DNA of 42,441 nt from Clostridia bacterium (GTDB lineage: Bacteria; Bacillota; Clostridia; Oscillospirales; CAG-272): NCBI GenBank assembly GCA_017537175.1, contig JAFYLH010000005.1, positions 1-42,441 of the forward strand, written 5' to 3'. How positions within the stretch are numbered: position 1 is the first letter of the stretch; every line of letters starts with the position of its first letter. Positions 1 through 8,720 of this stretch are shown one piece after another. The notes beneath the pieces are model-generated. The model was given only the letters and a program-made list of their open reading frames with translations. It was not told the origin of the DNA and made no database searches. A program made the translations under genes and the position numbers.

Positions 1-1
1 C

Positions 2-2065
2 GGTATGCCCTTTACCGATGTCAAGGCAGGCCATTGGTATGCTCCCTATGTACAGTGGGCATATGACAATGAGATAACCAAGGGCGTTTCTGCCGACCGC
101 TTTGGTGTAAACGACCCTATCACCCGTGAGCAGATGGTAACACTGTTCTACAACACCGCAAAGAAGTTCGGTGCCGATACATCTGTTACAAGCACATATA
201 AGTATGACAAGACATACGATGCAGGCAAGATCAGAGAATATGCAGTTGAGGCTATGAAGTGGGCTATGCAGAACTCTATTATCTCGGGTGCAGGTGTAGA
301 GGGTAACCGGATAGTTGTTGATCCCTGGGGAACAGCCACAAGAGCACAGGCGGCTCAGATAATCACAATGTATCTTGCATATACCGAAAAGGATATGCCC
401 GCAGTAACAGGTCTTACCATTAACGGTAATCCTATTGAGAGCTACACCATCGTTTACGGTGAGTCCAATCCTTATGTAAAGAACGCACAGAGTTCTGCCA
501 AGTCTCTTCAGAAGTATATCGAGAACGCAACAGGCGTTACCCTTGATATTACAAATGACTCCCAAGAGCCCGAGGGTCCCGAAATTCTTGTTGGTGTAAC
601 CAACCGCGAAACTATGGGTCTTGTAACTGTTGACCGTGACGGCGAGGGTATAGAGTCCTTTGAGATCTCGGTTCAGGGCAATTTCGTTGTCATCGCAGGT
701 AAGAGCGATGAAGAAAGACACGACGGTACACAGTTTGGTGTTTATGCCTTTGCCGAGGAGATCCTTGATGTTGATTTCTATTCCGACGATGTAAGTGTTT
801 ACAATACTATAAGAGGCAAAAATATTCCCGACGGTTATGTATTTAAGGACGGTCCCGGCTATGAATACCGTGTTGTATACTGGGGCGGTCTTGCAAGTGA
901 CGAGCTCTCCACCGGCGGTCCCTTCAGAACCACAGGTATTATGCACAATATGTGGAAGCTGGTAGGCTTTGGTGATTCTTCAAGTGAGGAGCCCTGCTAC
1001 AGCGACGAAAATAATCTTGCTACCATCGAAAAGAACTTCCTTGGTATGCTCTATGACGGACTTGACGCAGTGTGGGTAACACAGAACGATACTACAAAGG
1101 TCTGCAACTGCGAAAAGTGTAAGGAAAGCTATAACAAGTACGGCGGACGTGCCGCTACCCTTATGCTGCTTATGAACCGTCTTGCAAAGGCGGCAGAGGA
1201 TGCGGGCTACGGTGATGTTGAGATCTGGACATATGCTTACAGCTATTCTATCAAGCCTGTAAACTTCAAGCTTGACGATCAGATCGTGATCTACTTTGCG
1301 CCTATCTCAGGCTGTGCAGGTCATCCCTATAATCACGATTGCAGACTTAACAAGGTCATAGCCTCCAACCTTGAGGGCTGGGATGAGGTTACAAAGAAGA
1401 TCTATACCTGGGATTATTCCACAAACTTCTTCTATTCCTTCACTCCCATGCCTCTCACCAAGACCTTCCGTGAAAACAAGAACTGGTTCTATGAGCACGG
1501 AGTAAGAGGTGAGTTCAACAATGCCATCGCTGGCCGTGTAGGTGAGTTCGATGCCCTTAAGGCTTACCTTATAGCCGAGCTTCAGTGGGATCCCACCATG
1601 TCCGAGGAAACCTACCGCGGTAAGATCGCAGACTTCCTCAATGTATACTACGGCCCCGGCGGTAAGTATATCAACGAATATATCAAGCTTACAGAACAGC
1701 TTTGTGACGAAAACTGCTTTAACTACAACGCACCGCCCTCATCTGTTATAAAGAGCGAGGTCGTTCTTGCAAACGCAGAAAAGATAGATGCTATGTGGAA
1801 TGCAGCCGAGGCACTCTGTGAAAATGAGGAGCAGTATATGCGTATCCGCAGATCCCGTATCTCCTGGACATATATGTATCTTGACGCGCTTTACAATATC
1901 ACATATAAGGACGGCACCGATGCCCAGAGAGCGCAGTACGAGGCTCTTGCCACCGAGTTCTATAACGAGGCTATGAGCTTTGATATCGTATGGGCAGAGC
2001 GCACCACAACCGAGGTACACTTTGATCCTACCAAGTCTGTTTCAACTTGGGCAAGATGGCAATAA
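2..2065 (+). CDS. SLH-domain surface protein with DUF4838 glycosidase-like domain (5' end outside window)
   Basis: The frame is open to the left edge, and the first visible ATG lies inside an SLH repeat (GMPFTDV, the same motif as inside the gene at 10847), so the signal peptide and probably one SLH repeat lie upstream. Two SLH repeats are visible (about residues 1–60 and 65–130), with the ITREQ and TRAQ signatures, which in this family bind secondary cell-wall polymer. Residues about 140–265 look like the N-terminal alpha/beta domain found before GH20/GH67-type barrels (motifs GPEILVGVTNRE and GTQFGVYAFAEE). The rest matches DUF4838, including a C-x-C-x2-C motif near residue 370. This family is predicted to be glycoside-hydrolase related, but its substrate is unknown. 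The protein is probably secreted and wall-attached. The stop is followed by a hairpin. Confidence 0.85.
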   Translation, partial: GMPFTDVKAGHWYAPYVQWAYDNEITKGVSADRFGVNDPITREQMVTLFYNTAKKFGADTSVTSTYKYDKTYDAGKIREYAVEAMKWAMQNSIISGAGVEGNRIVVDPWGTATRAQAAQIITMYLAYTEKDMPAVTGLTINGNPIESYTIVYGESNPYVKNAQSSAKSLQKYIENATGVTLDITNDSQEPEGPEILVGVTNRETMGLVTVDRDGEGIESFEISVQGNFVVIAGKSDEERHDGTQFGVYAFAEEILDVDFYSDDVSVYNTIRGKNIPDGYVFKDGPGYEYRVVYWGGLASDELSTGGPFRTTGIMHNMWKLVGFGDSSSEEPCYSDENNLATIEKNFLGMLYDGLDAVWVTQNDTTKVCNCEKCKESYNKYGGRAATLMLLMNRLAKAAEDAGYGDVEIWTYAYSYSIKPVNFKLDDQIVIYFAPISGCAGHPYNHDCRLNKVIASNLEGWDEVTKKIYTWDYSTNFFYSFTPMPLTKTFRENKNWFYEHGVRGEFNNAIAGRVGEFDALKAYLIAELQWDPTMSEETYRGKIADFLNVYYGPGGKYINEYIKLTEQLCDENCFNYNAPPSSVIKSEVVLANAEKIDAMWNAAEALCENEEQYMRIRRSRISWTYMYLDALYNITYKDGTDAQRAQYEALATEFYNEAMSFDIVWAERTTTEVHFDPTKSVSTWARWQ

Positions 2066-2082
2066 TTTGACAATTTTTATTT

Positions 2083-2113
2083 TGACCCGAGGCTCTAAAA
2101 GAGGCTCGGGTCA
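2083..2113 (+). terminator. Hairpin after the SLH–DUF4838 gene
   Basis: Arms 2083–2095 and 2101–2113 pair over 13 positions with one mismatch around a TAAAA loop. There is no U tract after it because the next promoter's TTGACA starts immediately, so it may act as a weak terminator or a 3' stabiliser. Confidence 0.5.
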
Positions 2114-2142
2114 TTGACATTACACTCTATTCGTGATAAAAT
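2114..2142 (+). promoter_or_regulatory. Sigma-A promoter for the Gfo/Idh–HAD operon
   Basis: The -35 is TTGACA (2114–2119), the spacer is 17 bp, and the -10 is TAAAAT (2137–2142) with an extended TG at 2134–2135. Confidence 0.75.
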
Positions 2143-2173
2143 AGAACGAATTATACTTTCAGAGGATTTAATC

Positions 2174-3250
2174 ATGAAATATGCAGTTATAGGATGCGGA
2201 AGAATATCCGAGCTTCATATCAAGGCGGCCCTTGATGCGGGACTTACCTTTGTGGGTCTTTGCGACAAGGTGCGCGAAAAGGCTCTGGGCAGAAGAACAC
2301 TTCTCCCGTCATCCGAGGGTGTAGGCATCTATACCGACTTTATCGAGCTTCTTGAAACAGAAAAGCCTGAGCTTGTGGCTGTTACCACCGACAGCGGCTG
2401 TCACGCAAAGGTGGCAATCGAATGTATCAAAAGAGGCATACATACCATAATCGAAAAGCCTATAGCTCTGTCTATAGAGGACGCCCGCGAGATAGTGAGA
2501 CTGAGTGAGGAGATGGGCGTCTGTGTTTGCTCCTGTCATCAGAACCGCTTTAACAAGAGTGTGGTTGCTATCCACGATGCGGTTGAGGACGGTCGCTTTG
2601 GAAGGCTCTTCCACGGCTGCGCCAACATCCGCTGGGAAAGAGACAAGAGCTACTATGATCTTGACAGCTGGCGCGGAACCTGGGTAGGTGACGGCGGTAC
2701 CCTTATGAATCAGGGCATACATAATATTGATCTTCTTCGCTGGCTTATGGGCGGCGATATCGACGAGGTCTTTGCATATACCGACAGACTTAACCACGAT
2801 TATATCGAGGCAGAGGATCTGGGTCTTGCGCTTATTAAATTCTCCAACGGCAGCTACGGTGTTATAGAGGGAACATCAAATATGTATCCCGATGATTTTG
2901 AAGAAACACTCTGTATTTTCGGTAAGTACGGCAGAGTAAAGGCAGGCGGCTCGTCTGTAAATACTATCGAGGAATGGAACTTTGCGGATGAAAGCATCCA
3001 TCCAGAGGATATCAAGCGAGTTACCCACGAGGATCCCCCCAATGTCTACGGCTTCGGTCACGGAGCACTCTACAAGGATGTTGTGGATGCTATCAATAAG
3101 GGCAGAAAGCCTTATATTACAGCCGAGGACGGCATGCGTGCAGTTGAGCTTGTTCTTGCAATATACAAGTCGGCAGCCGAGGGTAAGCCCGTCAAGCTCC
3201 CCCTTGAAAGCTGTGCCACCACAGACTTTATCGGTAGATTTGACAAATGA
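2174..3250 (+). CDS. Gfo/Idh/MocA family NAD(P)-dependent oxidoreductase (WlbA-like)
   Basis: This 358-residue protein starts with a Rossmann fold (AVIGCGRISELH). It carries the EKP motif whose Lys is catalytic in this family, and a C-terminal segment with MNQGIHNIDLLRW that resembles nucleotide-sugar 3-dehydrogenases such as WlbA. The frame extends upstream to 2114, but the ATG at 2174 is preferred because an AGAGGA ribosome site precedes it, the promoter -10 lies at 2137–2142, and the Rossmann motif begins right there. It overlaps the HAD gene by ATGA, so the two are translationally coupled. The likely role is oxidation of a sugar or sugar nucleotide; the substrate cannot be read from sequence. 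Confidence 0.88.
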   Translation: MKYAVIGCGRISELHIKAALDAGLTFVGLCDKVREKALGRRTLLPSSEGVGIYTDFIELLETEKPELVAVTTDSGCHAKVAIECIKRGIHTIIEKPIALSIEDAREIVRLSEEMGVCVCSCHQNRFNKSVVAIHDAVEDGRFGRLFHGCANIRWERDKSYYDLDSWRGTWVGDGGTLMNQGIHNIDLLRWLMGGDIDEVFAYTDRLNHDYIEAEDLGLALIKFSNGSYGVIEGTSNMYPDDFEETLCIFGKYGRVKAGGSSVNTIEEWNFADESIHPEDIKRVTHEDPPNVYGFGHGALYKDVVDAINKGRKPYITAEDGMRAVELVLAIYKSAAEGKPVKLPLESCATTDFIGRFDK

Positions 3251-3969
3251 AATACCTTTTCTTTGACTATGACGGAACCCTGACCCATAACGGCGTCATT
3301 TCCGAAAAAAATAAGGAATATTTATCCAAAGCACAGGCTGCGGGACATAAGATATTCCTTAATACGGGCAGATCTAAGGGCAATATGCCCGACCATGTTT
3401 TGCGTGACATACCCTTTGACGGTATGATCTGCGGAGCGGGATATATGGAGTATGACGGCAGAGTGCTCTTTGAAGAGCATATGCCTGTTTCGGTTCTCAA
3501 AGCAGGGCTTGAATATGCCGCAGAAAAGGGCTGCCGCGTGCTTTATGAGGGTGTAGAGAAGCTTTATTCCAATGAACCGAACCAATGGTTGCTTGACATA
3601 AATGAGCATCTTCCCTTTGATGACTCTATGCGTATAACCAATATGACTATAGGCAGAGTGCTTGACCCCGCTTACAGAGATCTGTTTTCTGAGTGCAAGG
3701 TCGTTGAGCTCCCCACCTACTTTGAGGTTATGCCAAAGCATGTCGGCAAGGCTACAGGACTAAAATATATCGAGGATAATTTAGGTGTTGACCACGAGGA
3801 TATTATAGTTTTCGGGGACAGTGAAAACGATATCGAAATGATACGCTTTGCCCATACCTCGGTCATAATGAACCACGCGCCCGAATGTCTGTGGGAGTAT
3901 GCGACTCTTCGTACCGACTCTGACGAAAACGGAGTGGCAGAGGGATTAATAAAATTACTCGACCTATAA
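3247..3969 (+). CDS. HAD-superfamily (Cof-type) phosphatase
   Basis: This 240-residue protein carries HAD motif I (FDYDGTLT, nucleophile Asp7, acid/base Asp9) and motif IV (FGDSEND). The large cap between them fits the Cof/IIB subclass, which dephosphorylates sugar phosphates and similar small molecules in the cytoplasm. Its start overlaps the stop of the dehydrogenase gene (ATGA at 3247–3250), so it probably acts in the same sugar pathway. The substrate is unknown. Confidence 0.88.
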   Translation: MKYLFFDYDGTLTHNGVISEKNKEYLSKAQAAGHKIFLNTGRSKGNMPDHVLRDIPFDGMICGAGYMEYDGRVLFEEHMPVSVLKAGLEYAAEKGCRVLYEGVEKLYSNEPNQWLLDINEHLPFDDSMRITNMTIGRVLDPAYRDLFSECKVVELPTYFEVMPKHVGKATGLKYIEDNLGVDHEDIIVFGDSENDIEMIRFAHTSVIMNHAPECLWEYATLRTDSDENGVAEGLIKLLDL

Positions 3970-3972
3970 TAA

Positions 3973-4002
3973 AAAACAGGATGTCTTGCGACATCCTGTT
4001 TT
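3973..4002. terminator. Bidirectional intrinsic terminator
   Basis: Stem 3975–3985/3990–4000 is perfect (11 bp, loop TTGC), extended by A/T pairs. There are A's on the left and T's on the right, so it can end both the HAD gene on the plus strand and putP on the minus strand. Confidence 0.85.
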
Positions 4003-4007
4003 GTTGT

Positions 4008-5552
4008 TTACTTGGACTTCATATCAGCCTTGAGCTCTTCGAAGGTATCTGTGATTTCCTTTGAGGGAGCCTTGGTCATAAGGCTTACTGCGATAATAAG
4101 TACAAAGGAAATGATGAATGCGGGGAGCAGCTCATAGATAGCAAACACACCGCCCAGCTTTGCGATAACGAACTTCCATACAAAGATGGAAACACCGCCG
4201 CCCAGCATACCTGCGATGATACCGCCCTTGGTAGCTCTCTTCCAGAAGAGGGCACAGAGCATTGCGGGTCCGAATACCGCACCGAAGCCCGCCCATGCAA
4301 AGGATACTACACGGAATACAGAGCTGTTGGGGTTAGCCGCGATGAAGATCGCGATAACAGAGATAATGACAACAGAGACTCTTGCAAGAAGCATAGACTT
4401 CTTTGTGGAGAGCTTGATCTTGAAGGTATCGTGGATAAGGTCCTGAGAGATAGAGGATGCTGCCGCAAGAAGCTGAGAGTCAGCAGTAGACATGGTGGAG
4501 GCGAGGATACCGGAGAGGATGATACCGCCGGTAAATGCGGGGATAAAGCCGAAGGAGCTGATATACTTAGCGATATCAACGATGATGGTCTCAGCCGCAG
4601 AGCCGCTTTCGTATGCGGGGAGGATACCCTTCTGCATAAGAGAATAACCAACCACACCGATAAGCACTGCGATACCCATAGAGAGAACTACCCAGATGGA
4701 AGCAACGCGGCGGGAGGTTTTAAGTTTCTTGTCATCCTCGATTGCCATAAAGCGAAGGAGGATATGAGGCATACCGAAGTAACCCAGACCCCATGCAAGG
4801 GTGGAGATAACGGGGAGTGTGCCGTAGCTGCCTGCCTCACCTGTTACAACGTTGTGACCCTTAAAGAGATCAAGGAAGCCGTCAAGGCTCTTGACGTTGT
4901 TGAATACGTTGGCAAAACCGCCTGTAACACCCTCGGTGAAGCCGAGAACAACAAGGAGAGCTATTGTCATAACGATACTCTGTACAAAGTCGGTGGTAGA
5001 AGCCGCAAGAAATCCGCCGAGAGTACAGTATGCGATGATAACCACTGCGCTGATGACCATAGCAAGCATATAGTCCATACCGAAGAGAGCCGAGAAGAGC
5101 TTACCGCAAGCGGCAAAGCCGGAGGCAACGTAGGGTACGAAGAACACGATGATCATAACAGCGGAGATAAGGGTGATTACGTTGGATTTGTCACCGAAAC
5201 GCTTTGCAAAGAAGTCGGGCAGAGTAAATGCATTGATCTTTGCACTGTAGAGACGGAGTCTGCGTGCAACTATAAGCCAGTTGATGTATGTACCGATAGC
5301 AAGACCGATAGCAGTCCATGATGCTTCTGCTAAGCCCCCCATCATAGCAACTGCGGGAAGACCCATAAGGAGCCATCCGCTCATATCCGATGCTTCCGCA
5401 CTCATAGCGGTTACAAAGGGACCGAGCTTACGTCCGCCAAGGTAAAAGTCGCTTGTAGTTTTGTTCTTTTCGCTTACGGCAAAGCCGATTGCCAGCATCA
5501 TTGCCATGTAAGCAAAAATGGTTACAAGAATAATTATAGTAGATGTAGCCAT
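4008..5552 (-). CDS. putP: Sodium/proline symporter
   Basis: This 514-residue integral membrane protein belongs to the sodium:solute symporter family. Near the N-terminus it has DFYLGGRKLGPFVTAMSA and EASDMSGWLLMGLP, which follow the conserved PutP N-terminal segment including the sodium/proline-binding SDMSGWLLMGLP stretch. Further on are the LPDFFAKRF motif and about 12–13 hydrophobic segments. It imports proline with Na+. The start ATG is preceded by AAGGAGAAG on the minus strand, and the gene has its own promoter, so it is transcribed separately from the MFS gene upstream. Confidence 0.93.
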   Translation of the reverse strand: MATSTIIILVTIFAYMAMMLAIGFAVSEKNKTTSDFYLGGRKLGPFVTAMSAEASDMSGWLLMGLPAVAMMGGLAEASWTAIGLAIGTYINWLIVARRLRLYSAKINAFTLPDFFAKRFGDKSNVITLISAVMIIVFFVPYVASGFAACGKLFSALFGMDYMLAMVISAVVIIAYCTLGGFLAASTTDFVQSIVMTIALLVVLGFTEGVTGGFANVFNNVKSLDGFLDLFKGHNVVTGEAGSYGTLPVISTLAWGLGYFGMPHILLRFMAIEDDKKLKTSRRVASIWVVLSMGIAVLIGVVGYSLMQKGILPAYESGSAAETIIVDIAKYISSFGFIPAFTGGIILSGILASTMSTADSQLLAAASSISQDLIHDTFKIKLSTKKSMLLARVSVVIISVIAIFIAANPNSSVFRVVSFAWAGFGAVFGPAMLCALFWKRATKGGIIAGMLGGGVSIFVWKFVIAKLGGVFAIYELLPAFIISFVLIIAVSLMTKAPSKEITDTFEELKADMKSK

Positions 5553-5591
5553 TATTCTTCTCCTTTTTTAAAAATGAATAAATTTAAAACG

Positions 5592-5620
5592 ATTATACAC
5601 TATTTTTTGACTAAAGTAAA
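5592..5620 (-). promoter_or_regulatory. Promoter of putP
   Basis: Read on the minus strand, TTTACT (5615–5620), a 17-bp spacer and TATAAT (5592–5597) lie about 40 bp before the putP ATG. Confidence 0.65.
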
Positions 5621-5631
5621 GAGGAAAAATG

Positions 5632-5662
5632 AAAAAAGTCTGCTTTTTATGCAGACTTTTTT
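5632..5662 (-). terminator. Intrinsic terminator of the MFS gene, containing its stop codon
   Basis: The arms GTCTGC/GCAGAC extend by A/T pairs (about 5632–5643 with 5651–5662), followed on the minus strand by a T-rich run. The MFS stop codon (5647–5649) lies in the loop, so the last codons are part of the terminator. Confidence 0.8.
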
Positions 5663-6855
5663 GTTTTTTCGGATTTTTTTAAAGTTATGTATATTACAAG
5701 ACATCCTATGAGCATCAGGGGAGCTGCCGCGGTTACAAGTATACCGATGTTGAGGTTATCTCCAAGAGCGGAGGCAACAGTACCTACCACCATAGGACCT
5801 GTTCCGCAACCCAGATCTCCAAAGAGGGCAAGGATGGCAAACATTGCCGTACCGCCTCCCCTTATCGACTCACTTGCAAGGGAGAATGTTCCCGGCCACA
5901 GTATACCTACCGAGAAGCCACATATTCCGCAGCCTATAAGAGAGAGCCAGGGCAGGGGGGAAAGTGATACTATAAGATAGCTTGCAAGGCAGAGCACAGA
6001 GCTGTAGAGTATCATTCTTTCAAGAGACCACTTTATCTTATCACCCAAGAATGCGTGGATAAGCCTTGCCACACCCATAAGCACGGCAAACATCATAGGT
6101 CCTGCCAGATCTCCCACCGCCTTGTTGACACCAAGTCCCTTTTCTACAAAGGCGGATGCCCACTGTGATACCGAAAGCTCACAGGAGGCGGAGCAGAACA
6201 TTATTATTATCATAATGATAAAATATTTATTCTTAAAGAGTCTGCCTATGGGCATACGCACCTCGTCATCCTTTTCCAGCTTGCCAAAGGGTACAAGAGC
6301 AAATAAGAATATATTAAAGATGGGAATAAGCGCCCATACAAAGGCAAGTATCTTCCAGCTGTCGATGCCGAACACCGCAAAGAATAGGGTAGAGAGTATT
6401 ACCACTCCCACAACGCCCCAGCAGTAGAAGGAATGAAGAATGCTCATTGCCGCCGCCTTATCCTCTCCGGGACAGGCCTCGGTTATGGGGCTTATAAGCA
6501 CCTCCAAAAGACCGCCGCCTATAGAGTAGGTTACCACCGAGATCACAAGGGCAAGGAACTTGTTTGTCATCACCTCGGGCAGGGTAGCCATCATTATAAG
6601 TCCTGCGGCAGCCAGCACATGGGCAGTAATGATGGGTATACGCCAGCCTGTTTTGTCGGCTATAAGGGCAGCTACAAAATCGGTGGTCAGCTGGACCCCA
6701 AAATTTATTCCTATAAGGATACCTATCTGTCCTAAGGGTATGCCGTAATCCCTTTCAAAGGTAAGGAACAAGAGAGGTGCAAAGTTATTTATTATTGCCT
6801 GAACTATATATCCTATAAAGCAGGCTGTTACGGTGTGTTTGTAAGTAAGCTTCAT
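5647..6855 (-). CDS. Major facilitator superfamily transporter
   Basis: This 402-residue protein has about 12 hydrophobic segments and an MFS layout: a short N-terminus, a charged central loop (LVPFGKLEKDDEVRMPIGRL) between two six-helix halves, and a Lys-rich C-terminus. Its overall look resembles sugar or fucose-permease-like MFS proteins. The substrate cannot be assigned. The AGGAGATATAAT ribosome site precedes the ATG. It is divergent from mscL, with both promoters in the 116-bp gap. Confidence 0.85.
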   Translation of the reverse strand: MKLTYKHTVTACFIGYIVQAIINNFAPLLFLTFERDYGIPLGQIGILIGINFGVQLTTDFVAALIADKTGWRIPIITAHVLAAAGLIMMATLPEVMTNKFLALVISVVTYSIGGGLLEVLISPITEACPGEDKAAAMSILHSFYCWGVVGVVILSTLFFAVFGIDSWKILAFVWALIPIFNIFLFALVPFGKLEKDDEVRMPIGRLFKNKYFIIMIIIMFCSASCELSVSQWASAFVEKGLGVNKAVGDLAGPMMFAVLMGVARLIHAFLGDKIKWSLERMILYSSVLCLASYLIVSLSPLPWLSLIGCGICGFSVGILWPGTFSLASESIRGGGTAMFAILALFGDLGCGTGPMVVGTVASALGDNLNIGILVTAAAPLMLIGCLVIYITLKKSEKTKKSA

Positions 6856-6876
6856 ATTATATCTCCTATCCTGATA

Positions 6877-6904
6877 ATTATATCAAAATCAAAACTTTTT
6901 TCAA
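6877..6904 (-). promoter_or_regulatory. Promoter of the MFS gene
   Basis: On the minus strand, TTGAAA (6899–6904), a 16-bp spacer and TATAAT (6877–6882) with an extended TG. Confidence 0.65.
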
Positions 6905-6911
6905 TAGAAAG

Positions 6912-6940
6912 TTGCAAAATAAAATTTGATATGTTATAAT
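6912..6940 (+). promoter_or_regulatory. Promoter of mscL
   Basis: TTGCAA (6912–6917), a 17-bp spacer and a perfect TATAAT (6935–6940), about 30 bp before the mscL ATG. Confidence 0.8.
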
Positions 6941-6971
6941 ATGACAAATATAATAAGTACGGAGGTACATA

Positions 6972-7436
6972 ATGAAAAAGGATAAAAAGGGCTTTATAGC
7001 CGAATTTAAAGAATTTATAATGCGTGGCAATGTTATCGATATGGCAATAGGTGTTGTTATTGCAACAGCCTTTGGAAATATTACAGGCAGTCTTGTTAAT
7101 AACATTATTATGCCTTTTATAACATGGATAATTGGCGACAATGACTTTGCTAAATTAGACATAGTGTTAAAGCCTGAGGTTACAGAAGTGGTTGACGGCG
7201 TTAAGACCGTTGTCGATGAGGCAGTTGTGTTGGGAATAGGTACTCTCCTTGGAACCATATTCAATTTTATCATCATTGCATTTATTGTTTTCCTTATTGT
7301 TAAGATGATCAACAAGATGAGAGCGATTGCCGATGCAAGGAAGAAGAAGGAAGAGGAAGCAAAGGAAGAGGAGCCCAAGGCACCCACTACCGAGGAGCTT
7401 CTTTCGGAGATCCTTGAAGAGATTAAGAAAAAATAA
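6972..7436 (+). CDS. mscL: Large-conductance mechanosensitive channel
   Basis: This 154-residue protein starts with an amphipathic helix (FIAEFKEFIMRGNVIDMAIG). It has TM1 with the GxxxATAFG-type packing motif, a periplasmic-type loop (about residues 55–85), TM2 (about 86–112), and a long charged cytoplasmic helix rich in K and E. It opens under membrane tension and releases solutes on osmotic downshift. The AGGAGGT-like site lies just before the ATG. It is a single-gene unit between its own promoter and a strong terminator. The minus-strand ORF over the same stretch is a shadow. Confidence 0.95.
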   Translation: MKKDKKGFIAEFKEFIMRGNVIDMAIGVVIATAFGNITGSLVNNIIMPFITWIIGDNDFAKLDIVLKPEVTEVVDGVKTVVDEAVVLGIGTLLGTIFNFIIIAFIVFLIVKMINKMRAIADARKKKEEEAKEEEPKAPTTEELLSEILEEIKKK

Positions 7437-7450
7437 GTTGAAAATACAAT

Positions 7451-7479
7451 AAAAAGCAACCTTTGTGTTGCTTTTTTTT
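7451..7479 (+). terminator. Intrinsic terminator of mscL
   Basis: Stem AAAAAGCAAC/GTTGCTTTTT (7451–7460 with 7467–7476), loop CTTTGT, ending in eight T's. Confidence 0.85.
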
Positions 7480-7494
7480 CTGTTTTGTTATAAA
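7468..7494 (+). promoter_or_regulatory. Possible promoter of the glnA operon
   Basis: An extended -10, TGTTATAAA (TG 7486–7487, hexamer 7489–7494), lies 30 bp before the glnA ATG. A poor -35 (TTGCTT, 7468–7473, 15-bp spacer) sits in the terminator arm. Weak evidence. Confidence 0.4.
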
Positions 7495-7523
7495 ATGTAA
7501 TTATCTATTACAAGGAGTTTGTT

Positions 7524-8720
7524 ATGAGATTCACTAAAGAAGAAGCAATAGATTTTATACGCGAAAACAATGTCAAATTCATCCGCCTTGCCATATGCGA
7601 TATATTCGGCAGGCAGAAGAATATATCCATTATGCCCACCGAGCTTGAGACAGCCTTTGAAAGAGGCATAGCCTTTGATGCTTCGGCTATACAGGGCTTT
7701 ACCGATATTGGAGATCCTGATCTCTTTTTGTTTCCCGATCCCGACACCCTGACTCTGCTGCCCTGGAGACCCACCCAGGGCAGAGTTGTCCGCTTTTTCT
7801 GTAATATAAAGTATGCCGACGGCAGACCGTTTGAGCTCGACACCAGATACATACTTCAAAAGGCTGTTTTGAGAGCAAAAAATATGGGCATCCGCCTTTC
7901 GGTCGGCAGTGAGTGCGAGTTCTATCTTTTTAAGACCGACGAGGAGGGCGAGCCCACCCACATTCCCCTTGACAATGCAGGATATATGGATGTAGCACCC
8001 CTTGATAAGGGTGAGAACATCCGCCGCGAGATATGTCTTACCCTTGAGGAGATGGGTATTACTCCCCTGTCCTCCCACCACGAGGAGGGTCCCGGGCAGA
8101 ACGAAATCGATTTTAGATACTCTGATCCCCTTTGCTCGGCAGATGATGTTATAACCTTCCGTATGGTGGTGGAGATCCTTGCCGCCAAAAGCGGTCTGTA
8201 TGCGGATTTTTCACCCAAGCCTGTAAAGGACAAATGCGGTAACGGCTATCATATCGACATTGCGCCCATAAAGATCGGAGCGCAGATAACCGAGGAATCT
8301 GTTGCCGACTCCTTTATGGCAGGTATACTTATGCGTATCTGCGAGATATCCCTCTTCCTCAACCCCGACAAGCGCTCCTACGAGCGCATCGGAACCTATA
8401 AGGCACCCAAGTATATCACCTGGGCAGAGGACGGCCGTAACAACCTTATGCGTGTTATCCCCTTTGACGGCAAGCATAAGCGCGTAGAGCTGCGCTCACC
8501 CGACTCTCTTGCCAATCCCTATATAGCACTTGCCCTTATTATTCACGCAGGACTTGACGGTATAGAGGAGGCAAGAAGTCTTTGTCCGCCCTTTGACGGC
8601 AACACAGAGATACTCAAAAAGCTTCCCGCAAGTCTTAAAGAAGCGGCAGACTATGCGGCAAACAGCGAGTTTGTTTGTCGTTATATTCCCGAAAAGATAC
8701 TTACCGAGTACAGCCTATGA
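7524..8720 (+). CDS. glnA: Type I glutamine synthetase, short C-terminus
   Basis: Ligates ammonia to glutamate using ATP. The 398 residues include the N-terminal beta-grasp domain and the catalytic domain. Recognisable parts are FDASAIQGF (about 51–59, Asp equivalent to the DGSSI loop), metal-binding ECE (E130, E132), HHEEGPGQNEIDF (E188, E194), GNGYH (H243 for the usual GSGMH), ITW-AEDGRNNLMRV, and VELRSPDSLANPY (E322, R324). Typical bacterial GSI enzymes are about 440–470 residues. This one stops soon after the C-terminal helical part and lacks the last 25–30 residues that in known GSI dodecamers form the thong inserted in the opposite ring. The stop overlaps the start of the ANTAR gene. 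It could be a GS-like paralog rather than the main assimilatory enzyme. Confidence 0.85.
   Translation: MRFTKEEAIDFIRENNVKFIRLAICDIFGRQKNISIMPTELETAFERGIAFDASAIQGFTDIGDPDLFLFPDPDTLTLLPWRPTQGRVVRFFCNIKYADGRPFELDTRYILQKAVLRAKNMGIRLSVGSECEFYLFKTDEEGEPTHIPLDNAGYMDVAPLDKGENIRREICLTLEEMGITPLSSHHEEGPGQNEIDFRYSDPLCSADDVITFRMVVEILAAKSGLYADFSPKPVKDKCGNGYHIDIAPIKIGAQITEESVADSFMAGILMRICEISLFLNPDKRSYERIGTYKAPKYITWAEDGRNNLMRVIPFDGKHKRVELRSPDSLANPYIALALIIHAGLDGIEEARSLCPPFDGNTEILKKLPASLKEAADYAANSEFVCRYIPEKILTEYSL

Noticed and set aside
4431..5321. 296-residue plus-strand ORF antisense to putP
   Set aside because: It is the complement of a clear PutP gene, has a composition rich in Cys, His and Lys, and no ribosome site. 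A shadow.
6878..7459. 193-residue minus-strand ORF over mscL
   Set aside because: MscL on the plus strand has promoter, ribosome site and family motifs; the reverse frame is only its complement.
7461..7466. ANTAR target hexaloop in the mscL terminator before glnA
   Set aside because: The loop CTTTGT lacks the A at position 1 expected for ANTAR-bound loops, and there is no second hairpin next to it.
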